Assembly (NCBI GenBank): GCA_964502525.1
Contig: CAZCXH010000014.1
Span: 1 to 50,998 of the forward strand
Source: DATLYB01 sp964502525
GTDB taxonomy: Bacteria; Bacteroidota; Bacteroidia; Chitinophagales; CAIOSU01
DNA: 50,998 nt
Direction of reading: 5' to 3'
The notes under the pieces are model-generated. The model saw only the letters and a program-made list of their open reading frames with translations, was not told the DNA's origin and did not search any database. A program made the translations under genes and the position numbers. Positions within the stretch are counted from its first letter, which is position 1, and every line of letters begins with the position of its first letter. Below are positions 23,155 to 33,038 of this stretch, in pieces.

Positions 23155-24834
23155 ATGAATAGAATATCCGGTTTGACCAATTGGGCATGGGGCCTGCTGC
23201 TGTCGCTGGTTATCACTTCAGCGCTATACGCGGTCTGGGGCATCTTTTTAGCCGACTTCGCGCCCATGTATTCCTCGTTTTACTATGGGCTGGCCTGCAG
23301 CCGGCCTTACGAGATGCGTTTTACCGACATGTCATTCCTGATAATACCGGTATTCTGCAAAGCCTCGGAACTTGCTCCGGAAATACCGGTGTACGGCATT
23401 TTCTTATGCCTAATGAATGTAATCTGGCTCGCAGGAATCATACGCCTCTCTTTTATTTTTTTCAGCAAGACTGGTCGCATCTGGCAATTTTTATTCTTGC
23501 TTGCCATCCTCGGAATACTTGGAGATTCAATTGTGCACATCAACCATGAACGCACTGCCTTCCTGATGACTGCCACCGGATTGCTGCTTTATGAGCATGA
23601 TGAAAAAAGGGGACGGTTCAATATTGCAATTTATTTCACGATATACCTGGCCGGAGTGCTGCTGAGGATGCACGCAGCGTCAATAGTTTTTGCGCTCCTT
23701 GCCCTGCATAATTATTTAAACGGGCAACCCATTAAGCATCTGGTCAAAAAATATTCGGCTCATATTATCGCGCTTTCCCTTTGCCTGGGCATTTACCATT
23801 ATGATAAAATTACCGACACGCATCTTGGAAAATCTATAGAACTGAAGTACGAGTGGGCGATTACCGACAAGAACTCCCTGGTGCCGATTTCAGAAATGAA
23901 AACCTACAAGGACTCGGTTAAGCACATCGCTGTCAGCCAGTTTTTATTAACCGACACCGCCAATATCAATGAGTTGTTTTTGTCGCGGGTGGTGTTGGTG
24001 AATGAATATTTTTCAGACTTTTTTTCCTTGAAAGCGTGGGAGATGTCATTAGTAAATACTGTTTCGATTTACAGAGAGTTTTTGGAAACGGTGTTTCTTT
24101 TATACCTGATAATAATTATTACCCTTGTAGCAAAATTTCATCATATATTGTTCCGCCACTTGTTAATAGTGCACATACTTTATTGGCTCATTATTCTCTT
24201 CCTCGGAGTCACGGTTAATTTGCAGGAACGGTTCTTATCGCCCATGCTGGCTATTCTTTGCGTCATCTCATTCATGTGGTGCCTGCCGGTGCTGGCCGGA
24301 AACAGCCATCCTAAACTGATTTGGCCGGTGGCCGCGGGCGCCTGCCTCTCGCTTGGCATTTCCTTATTTAATATTAACAGCTCTGCAATAAAGTACAAGG
24401 AGAATGAAGCACGGCACGAAGAGTTGATTCAAAAAATAGAAACGTACGGGAAAGCAAATACGGTGATTATTATGGGTGCGGTGGAGCTTTTATTTTCGAA
24501 CAATCCGTTTAAAAGAGTTCGCCCGGCTGCCTACTCCAACACATTATTTCCAGATCTGCTTTGGTACACGCACTATAATTTCGGGCAGAAGAAAGTGATT
24601 GACCGATACGGATTCAGCCCTTTGAACTACCGGGCTTTTTGCAGCTTCCTGAAAGAAAACTATCAAACGGTAGTGGTGTTGTCTGAATTTGCTGATGATA
24701 AAAATTCGAGGATTGCACTCTATCAGAAATACCTGGGCGCTATTTATGGTTTCCATTTTTCGGTGTCGCCAATACCTGGAGAAGGCAACTTTAATGGCAA
24801 CACGTTTTATCGAATCACTCCAGATGCAAGATAA
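23155..24834 (+). CDS. polytopic membrane protein, possible glycosyltransferase
   Basis: The 559 residues contain about ten to twelve hydrophobic segments, from residue ~10 to ~420, and a soluble C-terminal domain of ~150 residues. The first external loop contains GLACSRPYEMRFTDMSF. The layout (many membrane spans then a globular tail with alternating helices and strands) resembles GT-C-type or O-antigen polymerase-like proteins, but I see no decisive DxD or similar motif. It stops 6 bp from the convergent carbamoyltransferase gene and opens the surface-glycan locus. Confidence 0.6.
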   Translation: MNRISGLTNWAWGLLLSLVITSALYAVWGIFLADFAPMYSSFYYGLACSRPYEMRFTDMSFLIIPVFCKASELAPEIPVYGIFLCLMNVIWLAGIIRLSFIFFSKTGRIWQFLFLLAILGILGDSIVHINHERTAFLMTATGLLLYEHDEKRGRFNIAIYFTIYLAGVLLRMHAASIVFALLALHNYLNGQPIKHLVKKYSAHIIALSLCLGIYHYDKITDTHLGKSIELKYEWAITDKNSLVPISEMKTYKDSVKHIAVSQFLLTDTANINELFLSRVVLVNEYFSDFFSLKAWEMSLVNTVSIYREFLETVFLLYLIIIITLVAKFHHILFRHLLIVHILYWLIILFLGVTVNLQERFLSPMLAILCVISFMWCLPVLAGNSHPKLIWPVAAGACLSLGISLFNINSSAIKYKENEARHEELIQKIETYGKANTVIIMGAVELLFSNNPFKRVRPAAYSNTLFPDLLWYTHYNFGQKKVIDRYGFSPLNYRAFCSFLKENYQTVVVLSEFADDKNSRIALYQKYLGAIYGFHFSVSPIPGEGNFNGNTFYRITPDAR

Positions 24835-24840
24835 TTCGCT

Positions 24841-26466
24841 TTACTTGGTAATGCAGAAGTTGCCGATCACCAGCGCATCCAGTCCGCTGGCAAAAAAAGC
24901 GGCTATTGCATGCTGTGGCGTGCAAACAATCGGCTCGTAACTCAGGTTGTAGCTTGTGTTTAACACCACCCCGCTGCCCGTTTTATCTTTGAGTTTTTTC
25001 AGCAACAGATAATAAAGCGGATGCTGCGATTCGTTTATTGTTTGGATGCGGGCGGTGCCGTCAACGTGGGTTACTGCCGGAATCGCATCGCGCATTTTTT
25101 CTTTCACGTCATAGGTGATGGTCATGTAGGGCGCCTGTTTTTGTTTTCCATCAAAAAATTGCGAGGCATCCTCCTCCAGCACGCTGGGGCAGAAAGGACG
25201 GAATGAATCGCGGAATTTTATTTTCAGATTCACCAAATCTTTCATTTTAGGGTCAGCGGGATTGGCAAGTATGCTTCGGCTTCCCAATGCCCGCGGCCCA
25301 AACTCCATTCTTCCCTGAAACCATCCTATCACCTTATTCCGTGCAATAAATCCAGCCGCGACATCAGCAGGATCATCGGTCTCATGATAATTAATGTTGC
25401 AGTTATCAAGCATCGTCTTCACCTGGTCGTTGGAATACGCGGTTCCAAGAAAGGTGTCGTTTGTCCTGACAGGCGCAGCCCCGTTTTCAATTCCTGCCAG
25501 CCAGGCTGCGCCCAATGATATTCCGGCATCGCTGGATGCCGGCTGCACAAACAATTCATCCACAAAATCAGCATTCATGATCTTTCGGTTCATTACGCAG
25601 TTGAGCGCAACCCCTCCCCCCAGGCATAGTTTGCGCAGCCCCGTTTTATGAACATAATGGCGGAGCATTTTCATCACCATTTTTTCAAGATGTCCCTGGG
25701 CGGAAGCCGCAACATCTTTGTAAAATTGGTCATATCCGGATTTGGGCAGCCGCCTGGGCGCTCCCATTTTGTCAAGAAATTTTTGATTGAAGATCATTTC
25801 GTCACGGTGCGGTGAGGACGCTTTTGCCGGAATGGAAATGATATAGTCCGTATTAAGCGTCAACTGGCCTTCCTTAAAATCTATCAGCCAGTCGAAATCA
25901 AATCGCTCCTTGTTGCCATAAGGAGCCAGTCCCATCAACTTATATTCATCGCTGTCCTTGACAAACCCGCAGTATTGTGTGATAAGCGAATAGAAGGCGC
26001 CATAGCTATGAGGACGCGCAAACCGGTCAACCAGCGTCAGTTTCCCATCTTTTCCGGTGCTGACCTGTGTGGAGATGCCATCGCCTGAATTATCAAGCGC
26101 AACCACTAAGGCATCTTTAAATCCGGAAGCATAGTAAGCGCTGGCGGTGTGGCAATCATGGTGGTGGTACCTTCTCAATGGAGGAGCGAATCCGAAGTGA
26201 CTGATGAAATAATTTTTGATGCGATCATCAATCTCCTGTTCCCACGTTGATCCATGGAAGGCGAGGCAGTCCACGTCACGAATTTTGAGCTTCCCAAAGT
26301 CGAGCGCCTCTGTGATGGAAAGAAACGGCAGCCGTCCTGCTGAAAATTTGATGCGGCTCAGCCGCTCTTCTTCAATCGCGGCAACAACCCGGCCGTCTTG
26401 AACAAGGCATGCGCTTACATCCTGATATCCAGGCCGGAAGCCGCCATTAATCCCTAATACAACCAT
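24841..26466 (-). CDS. NodU/CmcH-family O-carbamoyltransferase
   Basis: It transfers a carbamoyl group from carbamoyl phosphate, via carbamoyl-AMP, to a hydroxyl of a sugar or antibiotic-like product. The N-terminal Kae1-like part starts VVLGINGG and has the metal-site histidines in HHHDCHTASAYYASG (101-115). Further landmarks are VVALDNSGDG and LMGLAPYG. The C-terminal YrdC-like part starts with FQGRMEFGPRALGSRSIL near residue 385. 541 residues matches family size. It lies in the glycan locus, before an ArnC-type glycosyltransferase, so a sugar hydroxyl is the likely acceptor (inferred). Confidence 0.9.
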   Translation of the reverse strand: MVVLGINGGFRPGYQDVSACLVQDGRVVAAIEEERLSRIKFSAGRLPFLSITEALDFGKLKIRDVDCLAFHGSTWEQEIDDRIKNYFISHFGFAPPLRRYHHHDCHTASAYYASGFKDALVVALDNSGDGISTQVSTGKDGKLTLVDRFARPHSYGAFYSLITQYCGFVKDSDEYKLMGLAPYGNKERFDFDWLIDFKEGQLTLNTDYIISIPAKASSPHRDEMIFNQKFLDKMGAPRRLPKSGYDQFYKDVAASAQGHLEKMVMKMLRHYVHKTGLRKLCLGGGVALNCVMNRKIMNADFVDELFVQPASSDAGISLGAAWLAGIENGAAPVRTNDTFLGTAYSNDQVKTMLDNCNINYHETDDPADVAAGFIARNKVIGWFQGRMEFGPRALGSRSILANPADPKMKDLVNLKIKFRDSFRPFCPSVLEEDASQFFDGKQKQAPYMTITYDVKEKMRDAIPAVTHVDGTARIQTINESQHPLYYLLLKKLKDKTGSGVVLNTSYNLSYEPIVCTPQHAIAAFFASGLDALVIGNFCITK

Positions 26467-26531
26467 GAATTGAGCGCATGAAGATAATTATAGTTGGAAA
26501 CTTGGAAGTAGAAAGAATCATTAAGATTTGT

Positions 26532-27437
26532 TCAGTGAACCTTGTCCACCACGAAGGGCGGCCGTTTACGGGATGCCTCCAGATCGCGCCATAAATATTC
26601 CGCTATAATACTCATGTTGACGAGCAATATCATCAGAAGCAACGAAGCTGCCCAATGCCAGATGCTGAACCAATCAAGTGTAAGGACCATGACGGAGGCC
26701 GCAAGAAAAAAGAGAATGGATAAAATTCCCGATAATGTCACGATTCGGACAGGCAGATAGGAGAATGCCACGAAGGAGTCAATTACCAGTTTTATTCGCT
26801 TGTTAAGGCTCCATTCCGATTTGCCAAGCTTGCGCTGCTTTCGCGTGATGGGGATTGCTACAAACGGATAGCGTAGCCAGCTGATAAGGTAAACAAGATT
26901 GGTATTGGTTTCATTGATGCGTACGAGATGATCGCGTATTTCCCTGTCAAACAAAATCAAATCATAACCGCCATCAGGAATGTAGGGCATGGCGTTTTTC
27001 ATCATCAGGTGGTAGATTTTTGCGCTGATGCCATAGAATAAATCTTCAGCTTCACGTTTCACGCGATTCCCGATCACCAGCTTGAAACCTTTCTTCCAGT
27101 ATTCGACCATCTCAGGAATGTGATCAGGCGGATCCTGCAGGTCGGCATGCAGTTGCACGCAGCAGTCGCCTGTAGCATAATGGCAGGCGGCAAGCAACGC
27201 ATTATAAGATCCGAAATTGCCGGTAAGCTGAACTACGCGCACGGCTTCAGGATTTTGCGCTTTAAATGCGAGCAAAGCATCCAAAGTTTTATCCATGGAG
27301 CCGTCATCCACCATGACAAATTCACAAGTCATCTCTTGGGACAGAAGTTTTGCTTTCAGTTTCAGCAATTCGGGGGTGGTATCGGGAAGGTTGAGCGCGC
27401 TGTTAAAGCAGGGCATGAGTATAGATATCTTTTTCAT
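26532..27437 (-). CDS. ArnC/GtrB-type GT2 glycosyltransferase
   Basis: A GT-A glycosyltransferase of the polyprenyl-phosphate group. Features are ISILMPCFNSA, VMVDDGSMDKT, GSYNALLAACHYATG, the metal-binding LHADLQDPP near residue 99, and the family-specific RKQRKLGKSEWSLNKRIKL stretch. Two transmembrane helices follow (about 225-250 and 255-285). These features are shared with ArnC, GtrB and dolichyl-phosphate mannose synthase, which load a sugar onto a lipid phosphate. Its donor is unknown. It is 31 bp downstream of the aminotransferase gene. Confidence 0.9.
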   Translation of the reverse strand: MKKISILMPCFNSALNLPDTTPELLKLKAKLLSQEMTCEFVMVDDGSMDKTLDALLAFKAQNPEAVRVVQLTGNFGSYNALLAACHYATGDCCVQLHADLQDPPDHIPEMVEYWKKGFKLVIGNRVKREAEDLFYGISAKIYHLMMKNAMPYIPDGGYDLILFDREIRDHLVRINETNTNLVYLISWLRYPFVAIPITRKQRKLGKSEWSLNKRIKLVIDSFVAFSYLPVRIVTLSGILSILFFLAASVMVLTLDWFSIWHWAASLLLMILLVNMSIIAEYLWRDLEASRKRPPFVVDKVH

Positions 27438-27468
27438 GAACCCTTATTTGACGAAATAAGTGAATATT

Positions 27469-28638
27469 CTAAGTTCGGAACGGAACCCTATAGAATTCGA
27501 AAATACTCTCAGTGATATAAGTCACTTCTTCTTCTTTCAGCGAGTGATATAATGGCAACCGCAGAAGGGTTTCAGATAGCGAAGTGGTATATGCATCTTC
27601 ACCGTGAAACACCCCGTGTTTCCTGCCAAAAGAGCTGGAATGAAGTGGAGAATAATGAAAGGTGGCTGAGATCCCCCTTTGCTTTAGGAACTCAATTAAC
27701 TCCGTTCTTTCATTTTTGCTTTTTGTGAATAAATAAAAAAAGTGGGCGTTATGTTTACAATCAGAACTGATACAAGGCATTCTGATAATCTGCTCTTTGG
27801 CAAGAGGGGCAAGCAGTTGTTTATACTGGTTCCATCGTGCCATAAAATATTCTATGATTTCGTTAGCATTTTCCAATTGTTGAAGCAGGAAAGCGGAAAG
27901 TAATTCGGAAATGTGGTAATTTGATCCTATTCCTTTCCATTCATAGCTATCAACCTTCCCTTGCAGGAAATCCAGTTTGTTCGTTCCAAACTCGTAATTG
28001 ATGTGTGCCCGTGCGATAAAAGAGTGGTCATTAAAAACTATTGCGCCACCTTCTCCGCAAGTAATGTTTTTTAAATGATCAAAACTAAAAGTCGCGATAT
28101 CACCAAAACTTCCAAGATACTTTCCATTATATTTTGCTAAAATACCAAGAGCATTGTCTTCGATCAGATATAGATTGTGCTTTTTGGCGATTTTGATTAT
28201 TTCTTCATAATTACATCCGACACCGGCATAATTGATTACAACAATGGCTCGCGTTCTTGCATTAATGGCATCTTCAATCAGGTGCTCGTTAATGTTCATG
28301 TTGTCTTTCCTTATATCCACAAACCTGCACCGCGCGCCTCTTAATACAAATGCATTGGCAATTGACACAAATCCGAAAGAGGGCATGATTACTTCGTTGC
28401 CCGGTTCTAGATCCAACACCTGTCCGGCCAGTTCGAGTGCCTGAGTGCAGGATTTTGTCAAAAAAACCTCACCATCAAAAATATTTTTGAACCATTTCAG
28501 GCATTTGTTGGAATAAAACTTTTCCCTCAACAATAACGGATCTGATAAAATGGAAGAGAGGTATTTATCCTGTCCGCTCAGCATGGTGGGTAGCTGAAAG
28601 GGAATTTTTATCGAGGACTTTGTGGCGTTTGTGCTCAT
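27469..28638 (-). CDS. DegT/DnrJ/EryC1-family sugar aminotransferase
   Basis: A PLP enzyme that aminates a 4-keto nucleotide sugar. It resembles WecE/RffA most (LTKSCTQALELA, EVIMPSFGFVSIANAFV, FVDIRKDNMNINE), with EDNALG carrying the PLP-ring Asp and the Schiff-base lysine in FSFDHLKNITCGEGGA near residue 190. ATG at 28638 gives a 389-residue protein; the frame runs 26 codons further to 28716 but adds a hydrophobic stretch foreign to the family. A truncated paralogue lies at 34525-35013. It probably makes the amino sugar of the locus. Confidence 0.88.
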   Translation of the reverse strand: MSTNATKSSIKIPFQLPTMLSGQDKYLSSILSDPLLLREKFYSNKCLKWFKNIFDGEVFLTKSCTQALELAGQVLDLEPGNEVIMPSFGFVSIANAFVLRGARCRFVDIRKDNMNINEHLIEDAINARTRAIVVINYAGVGCNYEEIIKIAKKHNLYLIEDNALGILAKYNGKYLGSFGDIATFSFDHLKNITCGEGGAIVFNDHSFIARAHINYEFGTNKLDFLQGKVDSYEWKGIGSNYHISELLSAFLLQQLENANEIIEYFMARWNQYKQLLAPLAKEQIIRMPCISSDCKHNAHFFYLFTKSKNERTELIEFLKQRGISATFHYSPLHSSSFGRKHGVFHGEDAYTTSLSETLLRLPLYHSLKEEEVTYITESIFEFYRVPFRT

Positions 28639-28736
28639 GGCAGTTGCAATTTCATCAATTTTTATGAAAGTTATGATAACAAGTAACAAGCTATAAAGTT
28701 TCAGGACCCATTTCAAATTCTTGTACTGTGCAGAAT

Positions 28737-30329
28737 TTAAAGTTTGTAGATAGCTGCGTTGTCATTTTTATAGACAGTTTTAAAAAGCCTGTTTAGTGTT
28801 TGCAACTCATTCTCCGAAGGTTCACTCAAAAACAGATAACTGATTTTTCGTTCGGAAAAACCCGTCTTCAGCGTTTCCGGGCCTACGCTGTCAAGTTCTG
28901 CCAGCAGGTTATAAATTAATTGCTGATGCGGGGCGAGTTCGTAATCAGGACCGCCATATGCTGAGCAACCGGAGAAGGCAGCGTAGGCTGCCGTCAATGA
29001 ACGGGGAACCAGCACTGCTTCATCTTCGGGTATGTTGCTTTTGCTCCATTCAAAGGCCTCTGCAATGCCATCGCTGATGTAATGTAGTGATGATCGTTCC
29101 TGCAATCTTGTAAACTGATTGATATAGAAGTGAATATTACTTGAGCAAATTAAAATCAATAAGCTTACAAGGCCGCTATATCCGAGGGTTTTGTAAACTG
29201 ACGTTTTTTGAATTTTTTCCTTCATTTTTTTCCATATATCCTCAATCATCAAAGACGAAAGAATACCTAAAGGAGCACCGATACCAATGATCATTTGCAA
29301 CTGGAAGGGCACCGGCAAGTACACGAGAATAAACGTGGACAATATCCAGACTGCCAAAAAAAATTCGCCTGACCGTATCATATGTGTATGGTGGCTCACT
29401 ATTCTGAATATCGCGAGTATTAGCACCAGGCCAAATGTCATAAAATAGTTAAAAACACTGGGGGAGGGAAACCAGTCCGCATCTAAATGTTCTTGCGGTA
29501 TTCTCGTCAGAAGCCATAGATAATAGACAATAGCCGGAACACAAAACAGGAAGACAAGCATCATTTTTTTTATTACAAGAAGCCAGCTTTTATTAATAAA
29601 TGCCGTAAGCATTGCACAAACTGCAATTATCGCCATGGCAGCAATCATCCCGTAGATGTATATAAATCCAAGGGCGAACATTCCCAAACCCGCTTTAACA
29701 GTTTTTGGCTGCTCTTGAAAAAAAATTTGATAGGCGAAAGAAAGTACAAGAACGAAAAGTGCATTTGCTAAAGGCAAGTAATACTCTCCGCACATGGAAA
29801 TAAACATGTTGGCCTCAGGCATGGCATCGCCAATGAAGTCAACATTGTTAAAGACCTTAAGTGAAATACCCATGGCATTGGAAAGATATCCAAAGCCGGC
29901 ACCAAACGCATAAATAAACAAGGACAGGTACAAGGTAAAAGGAGTTTTGATGAATTGCTTTGCAAGACTAAAAAAACAGAGTATCAGAACCACGGATGAG
30001 AGTATTCTGAAAATATTAAATGACACACTTAGAGAACTATTGGTAATCATGCCAGTAATTCCAATGATATTTCCTATTGGATTAATAAATATGTGATTGT
30101 CGCCAGTTCGTCCAAAGGGGTCTTTGAATAGCCAGTGTCCTTTGATTGCCTGAGCCGGGCCCAAAGCAAGATAAGCATACGTATCTTCAACTACCTGACC
30201 TGTTATGCCAAGAAATTTTATACCGGACGGTGTAATGGAATATCCATAAATAACCGGAACAGACAGGATTATGATCATAAAAAGCATCATCAGTATTACC
30301 GGCAAATTGGGCTTATTTGAAAAATTCAT
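28737..30329 (-). CDS. polytopic membrane protein, GT-C-like
   Basis: The 530-residue protein (start ATG 30329; an upstream reading starts at 30371) has about 11 membrane spans. The first periplasmic loop contains an acidic pair, VVEDTYAYLALGPAQ, and then WLFKDPFG. An acidic loop after the first span and a globular C-terminal domain (about 420-530) are features of GT-C glycosyltransferases that use lipid-linked sugars, such as ArnT. Sequence identity to a named family is not evident to me. It lies between the aminotransferase and the cytochrome gene on the same strand. Confidence 0.6.
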   Translation of the reverse strand: MNFSNKPNLPVILMMLFMIIILSVPVIYGYSITPSGIKFLGITGQVVEDTYAYLALGPAQAIKGHWLFKDPFGRTGDNHIFINPIGNIIGITGMITNSSLSVSFNIFRILSSVVLILCFFSLAKQFIKTPFTLYLSLFIYAFGAGFGYLSNAMGISLKVFNNVDFIGDAMPEANMFISMCGEYYLPLANALFVLVLSFAYQIFFQEQPKTVKAGLGMFALGFIYIYGMIAAMAIIAVCAMLTAFINKSWLLVIKKMMLVFLFCVPAIVYYLWLLTRIPQEHLDADWFPSPSVFNYFMTFGLVLILAIFRIVSHHTHMIRSGEFFLAVWILSTFILVYLPVPFQLQMIIGIGAPLGILSSLMIEDIWKKMKEKIQKTSVYKTLGYSGLVSLLILICSSNIHFYINQFTRLQERSSLHYISDGIAEAFEWSKSNIPEDEAVLVPRSLTAAYAAFSGCSAYGGPDYELAPHQQLIYNLLAELDSVGPETLKTGFSERKISYLFLSEPSENELQTLNRLFKTVYKNDNAAIYKL

Positions 30330-30393
30330 TTTTTTTCTGATTACGTCCACTTGATAGAGTTTACATCTCAAATTACCGGCACAAAAGGCACAC

Positions 30394-31308
30394 TCATTTT
30401 TTTAAACTCATCAGATAACAATATATCGCGTTGATCTCTTTGTCACTTAGCAAATAGAATGGAAACATTGGGTCCTTAACCGATTCGCCATCGGGTTTGG
30501 TGCCAAATTTAACAGCCATCTTAAACTGCTCCTCGGTCCAATTGCCAATGCCCGTCTTTTTATTGCCGGTGATATCAGGCGAATAAATTATTTCACGCTT
30601 TTCGTTGGCATGTCGGTTGCCACCTTTCAAATAGCGCCAGCTTTTTTCAGGGGATTCATAATTATTCGTTACTGAATTGCCGGAATGACACTCAAAACAA
30701 CTGAATTTGGCTACAAGGTACTTGCCAAATTCCGCAGAATTGGTGGAGTCTGGCATCGGAATCTGATATTGAGGGAATGTGGGAGGCCGGTAGGACAGCC
30801 AAAGTAAACTTTTAATCACAAGTGAAAACTTAGGCTTCGGATTTTCAAAGCGTGTGGGCTTCACCAGCTTATCATCACTCTTTAAAAAAGCTATTATGGA
30901 ATAGATGTCTTCATCACCCAGGTTAGGGTATTTGGGCATATCATAAACAAATTTGCCGTTGCGCTTAATTCCAGTGCGCAATAAAAACAACAATTCGCCA
31001 TTGGTCCAATCACCCACTCCGGTAGCTGTATCTCGGGTTATATTCCCTGAATAAAAATCACCCGCACGTTTTGAGTTGCCATGCTGTCGTCCCGCCAGCG
31101 TACCTGTTTCCAGATTGTAGTGGCAACGGTAGCAAATGGTTAGCGCCATTCTTTTGCCTTCCGCAATACGACTTGGAGTGAGATGGATGACAATATCCGG
31201 TTTTTGAATCGCGTACCGCGGTGCGGGTGCAAAATGAAGGAAAGTTATGATTAGCGCCATGCACACCAACAATGTTACAAGGATTATGAATATTTTTCGC
31301 AGCATCAC
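30394..31308 (-). CDS. membrane-anchored dihaem cytochrome c
   Basis: The 304-residue protein has an N-terminal hydrophobic anchor or signal (about 5-26) and two c-type haem sites, CYRCH (59-63) and CFECH (about 203-207). Each is followed by a cytochrome fold with a candidate axial Met (DMPKYPNL and DPMFPFYLL). The two halves look like a tandem duplication. Haem attachment places it in the periplasm, carrying electrons. It overlaps the upstream flippase-like gene by four bases (ATGA). Its redox partner is not encoded nearby. Its presence in a glycan locus is unexpected. Confidence 0.88.
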   Translation of the reverse strand: MMLRKIFIILVTLLVCMALIITFLHFAPAPRYAIQKPDIVIHLTPSRIAEGKRMALTICYRCHYNLETGTLAGRQHGNSKRAGDFYSGNITRDTATGVGDWTNGELLFLLRTGIKRNGKFVYDMPKYPNLGDEDIYSIIAFLKSDDKLVKPTRFENPKPKFSLVIKSLLWLSYRPPTFPQYQIPMPDSTNSAEFGKYLVAKFSCFECHSGNSVTNNYESPEKSWRYLKGGNRHANEKREIIYSPDITGNKKTGIGNWTEEQFKMAVKFGTKPDGESVKDPMFPFYLLSDKEINAIYCYLMSLKK

Positions 31309-32294
31309 AAACTTGGTCTTCGAAATAAGCGATGAGCAAGATATCCTAATGATACTTCTATCTGTGATTTATCTGGATTAAACAAATGAACAAAACCTCC
31401 GGTGAGAATTATGACAATATGCAAAAGAAAATGGATGATGCCGGTTGCCAAAGCGACTTCTCTGTCTACTCCTAACAATTGTAAAATCAAAATCAATGAT
31501 GCTTCGTATAGTCCCAGTCCTTGGTAGCTGAGGGGTAAAATAGCGCTGAAATAAAATAGCGGAATTGCCGCTAATAAAGGAAGAAAGGAAACTTCTTGTC
31601 CCAGTGCGCGAACCAATATCCAAGGCACAAGTGTTCCTAAGATTCCATAAATGAATGTCAGCAGAAGGCTCTGCGCAACAACCAAATTAGGTATTGACTT
31701 GTCGAGCTCATTCCTTAATCCGCTCAATGAAGATTTTATCCGTGAGATTTTGCCGGTCAGAAAAAGCAACCCTTGCAATATGGAGCGGTGAAAGATAACT
31801 GCTGCGAATCCTGCCAGAAAGGCGAACGCGATGATGGTGTTGGAGATGTTAAAGCCAGAAAACACTTCAGAGCCGAAAAGCAGTATTGTAAAAGGGAAAA
31901 GAAAAAACAAAACAGCCAATCCTATCATCCTGTCGTACAGCACAATGGCAATACTTTCGGATAGGGAATAATTGCGTTTCCGCATATTGAGAATCCGAAA
32001 CGCATCTTCACTGTCAGGCACCGGAAAAATGATTTCAAGAAAAGCAATTTCCACTTGTGCGATGGCGAGTGATTTTAATGATATATTTCCCGCATGTGCA
32101 ATGCAAGATATTTTCCAGCGCCATGCGGTAAAAACATATTTCAAAGCATATAAAAGAAGAGCTGAGAATGCCAAAACAACATTTAGCTTTGTATAGGAAG
32201 CTTGAAGATTTCCTTTGTCTATTTTCCGAAACAGCACAAAAAGAACTATTCCAAACAACAAGATTCTGAGTGAAATCTTCAAGAATTTGTTCAT
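31305..32294 (-). CDS. flippase-like LPG synthase TM-domain protein
   Basis: Eight or nine hydrophobic segments run across 329 residues with short loops, matching the transmembrane domain family of lysylphosphatidylglycerol synthases (also UPF0104, AglD-like). Clues are the EIIFPVPDSEDAFRIL stretch, ALVLYDRM-like YDRMIGLAVLFF, and LPLSYQGLGLYEAS. The catalytic cytosolic domain of MprF is absent, so it is probably a lipid or lipid-linked glycan translocator rather than a synthase (inferred). Gene start overlaps nothing; the stop overlaps the cytochrome c start. Confidence 0.75.
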   Translation of the reverse strand: MNKFLKISLRILLFGIVLFVLFRKIDKGNLQASYTKLNVVLAFSALLLYALKYVFTAWRWKISCIAHAGNISLKSLAIAQVEIAFLEIIFPVPDSEDAFRILNMRKRNYSLSESIAIVLYDRMIGLAVLFFLFPFTILLFGSEVFSGFNISNTIIAFAFLAGFAAVIFHRSILQGLLFLTGKISRIKSSLSGLRNELDKSIPNLVVAQSLLLTFIYGILGTLVPWILVRALGQEVSFLPLLAAIPLFYFSAILPLSYQGLGLYEASLILILQLLGVDREVALATGIIHFLLHIVIILTGGFVHLFNPDKSQIEVSLGYLAHRLFRRPSL

Positions 32295-32439
32295 TGATTC
32301 AAAATTACAAGAGCAAACCAGATGTTGCTTGTTGAACTTGGCTGATTAGAACAGACAAACTTGAATTTACACGAGTCACCAATGTGCCACATTGAACGAA
32401 CCGGCTATAACACCCCCATTCCATAATTTGAAAGAATAT

Positions 32440-32715
32440 AGATGGTTAAAGGATATTAGTTAATTCCCCTGGATCAGGCAGAAAAATTGTCGGAAATTTC
32501 CAAAAACAGTGAAACAGAGATCTGTTCCTAACCTGACGTTTGCCGCGTTCAGTGTTTTGGAACCTAAATCTAAGCTGCTGCCTCACTACGGTGACACTAA
32601 CACTATTATTCGCTGCGCACTTGGACTTGAGACTCCAGCGCCTGCTGTATGTGCAGAATGCGATCGAATTACTCGAAGGAGAGAACATCCTTTTTATATC
32701 CGCGACATGGCGCCT
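32440..32715 (+). pseudogene. decayed copy of the Asp/Asn beta-hydroxylase gene
   Basis: The translation aligns with the intact gene at 42604-43350: FPWIRQKNCRKFPKTVK against FGWMKHNNIKKFPETMK, then NLTFAAFSVLEP and LLPHYGDTNTIIRCALG nearly identical. The reading is broken by TAA at 32461-32463, a small in-frame deletion near 32515, and a frameshift after PAPAVC (~32650), after which the match continues in the +1 frame (LLEGENILFISATW). No start is preserved and the C-terminal half beyond ~32715 is not recognisable. Confidence 0.8.
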
Positions 32716-32847
32716 GATGCCATCAAATTGCACGTCCGCAACATCAAAGATGTGGATGAGTTTTCGTTACAATCATCTACACGTTGAGCTTACCGAAATG
32801 GAATAATGCTCCTTTTGGTGGTGATAAAAGTACCGGTCATACTGTAG

Positions 32848-32982
32848 CGGAAGAAAAAAGCTAACGGACAGCAGACGCTTTCAGCACAGATGTCCTGCTC
32901 CGACACGGTCTCCATGCCACAGGAAATATTCGCTTTCTACGATCAGCACGGCAACAGCGAGGATTGTATTCAAATCATTTAA
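32848..32982 (+). pseudogene. transposase remnant, IS1380/IS4-like
   Basis: A short reading after a TAG (32845-32847) contains PQEIFAFYDQHGNSEDC, which resembles the E-x6-G-x2-E/K region (FYNQRG.SE) of IS1380-like DDE transposases, and ends in TAA. No complete element or terminal repeats were seen nearby. I infer that it is what is left of an insertion that helped shape the gap. Confidence 0.45.
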
Positions 32983-33038
32983 AATTAACAAATTGTGATA
33001 GCAAAATAGCAAGAAATCTCTTTGCTAATCGCGAATGT

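Noticed and set aside
32509..32787. Intact 92-residue gene
   Set aside because: It is a fragment of a decayed hydroxylase gene, with its match continuing in another frame.
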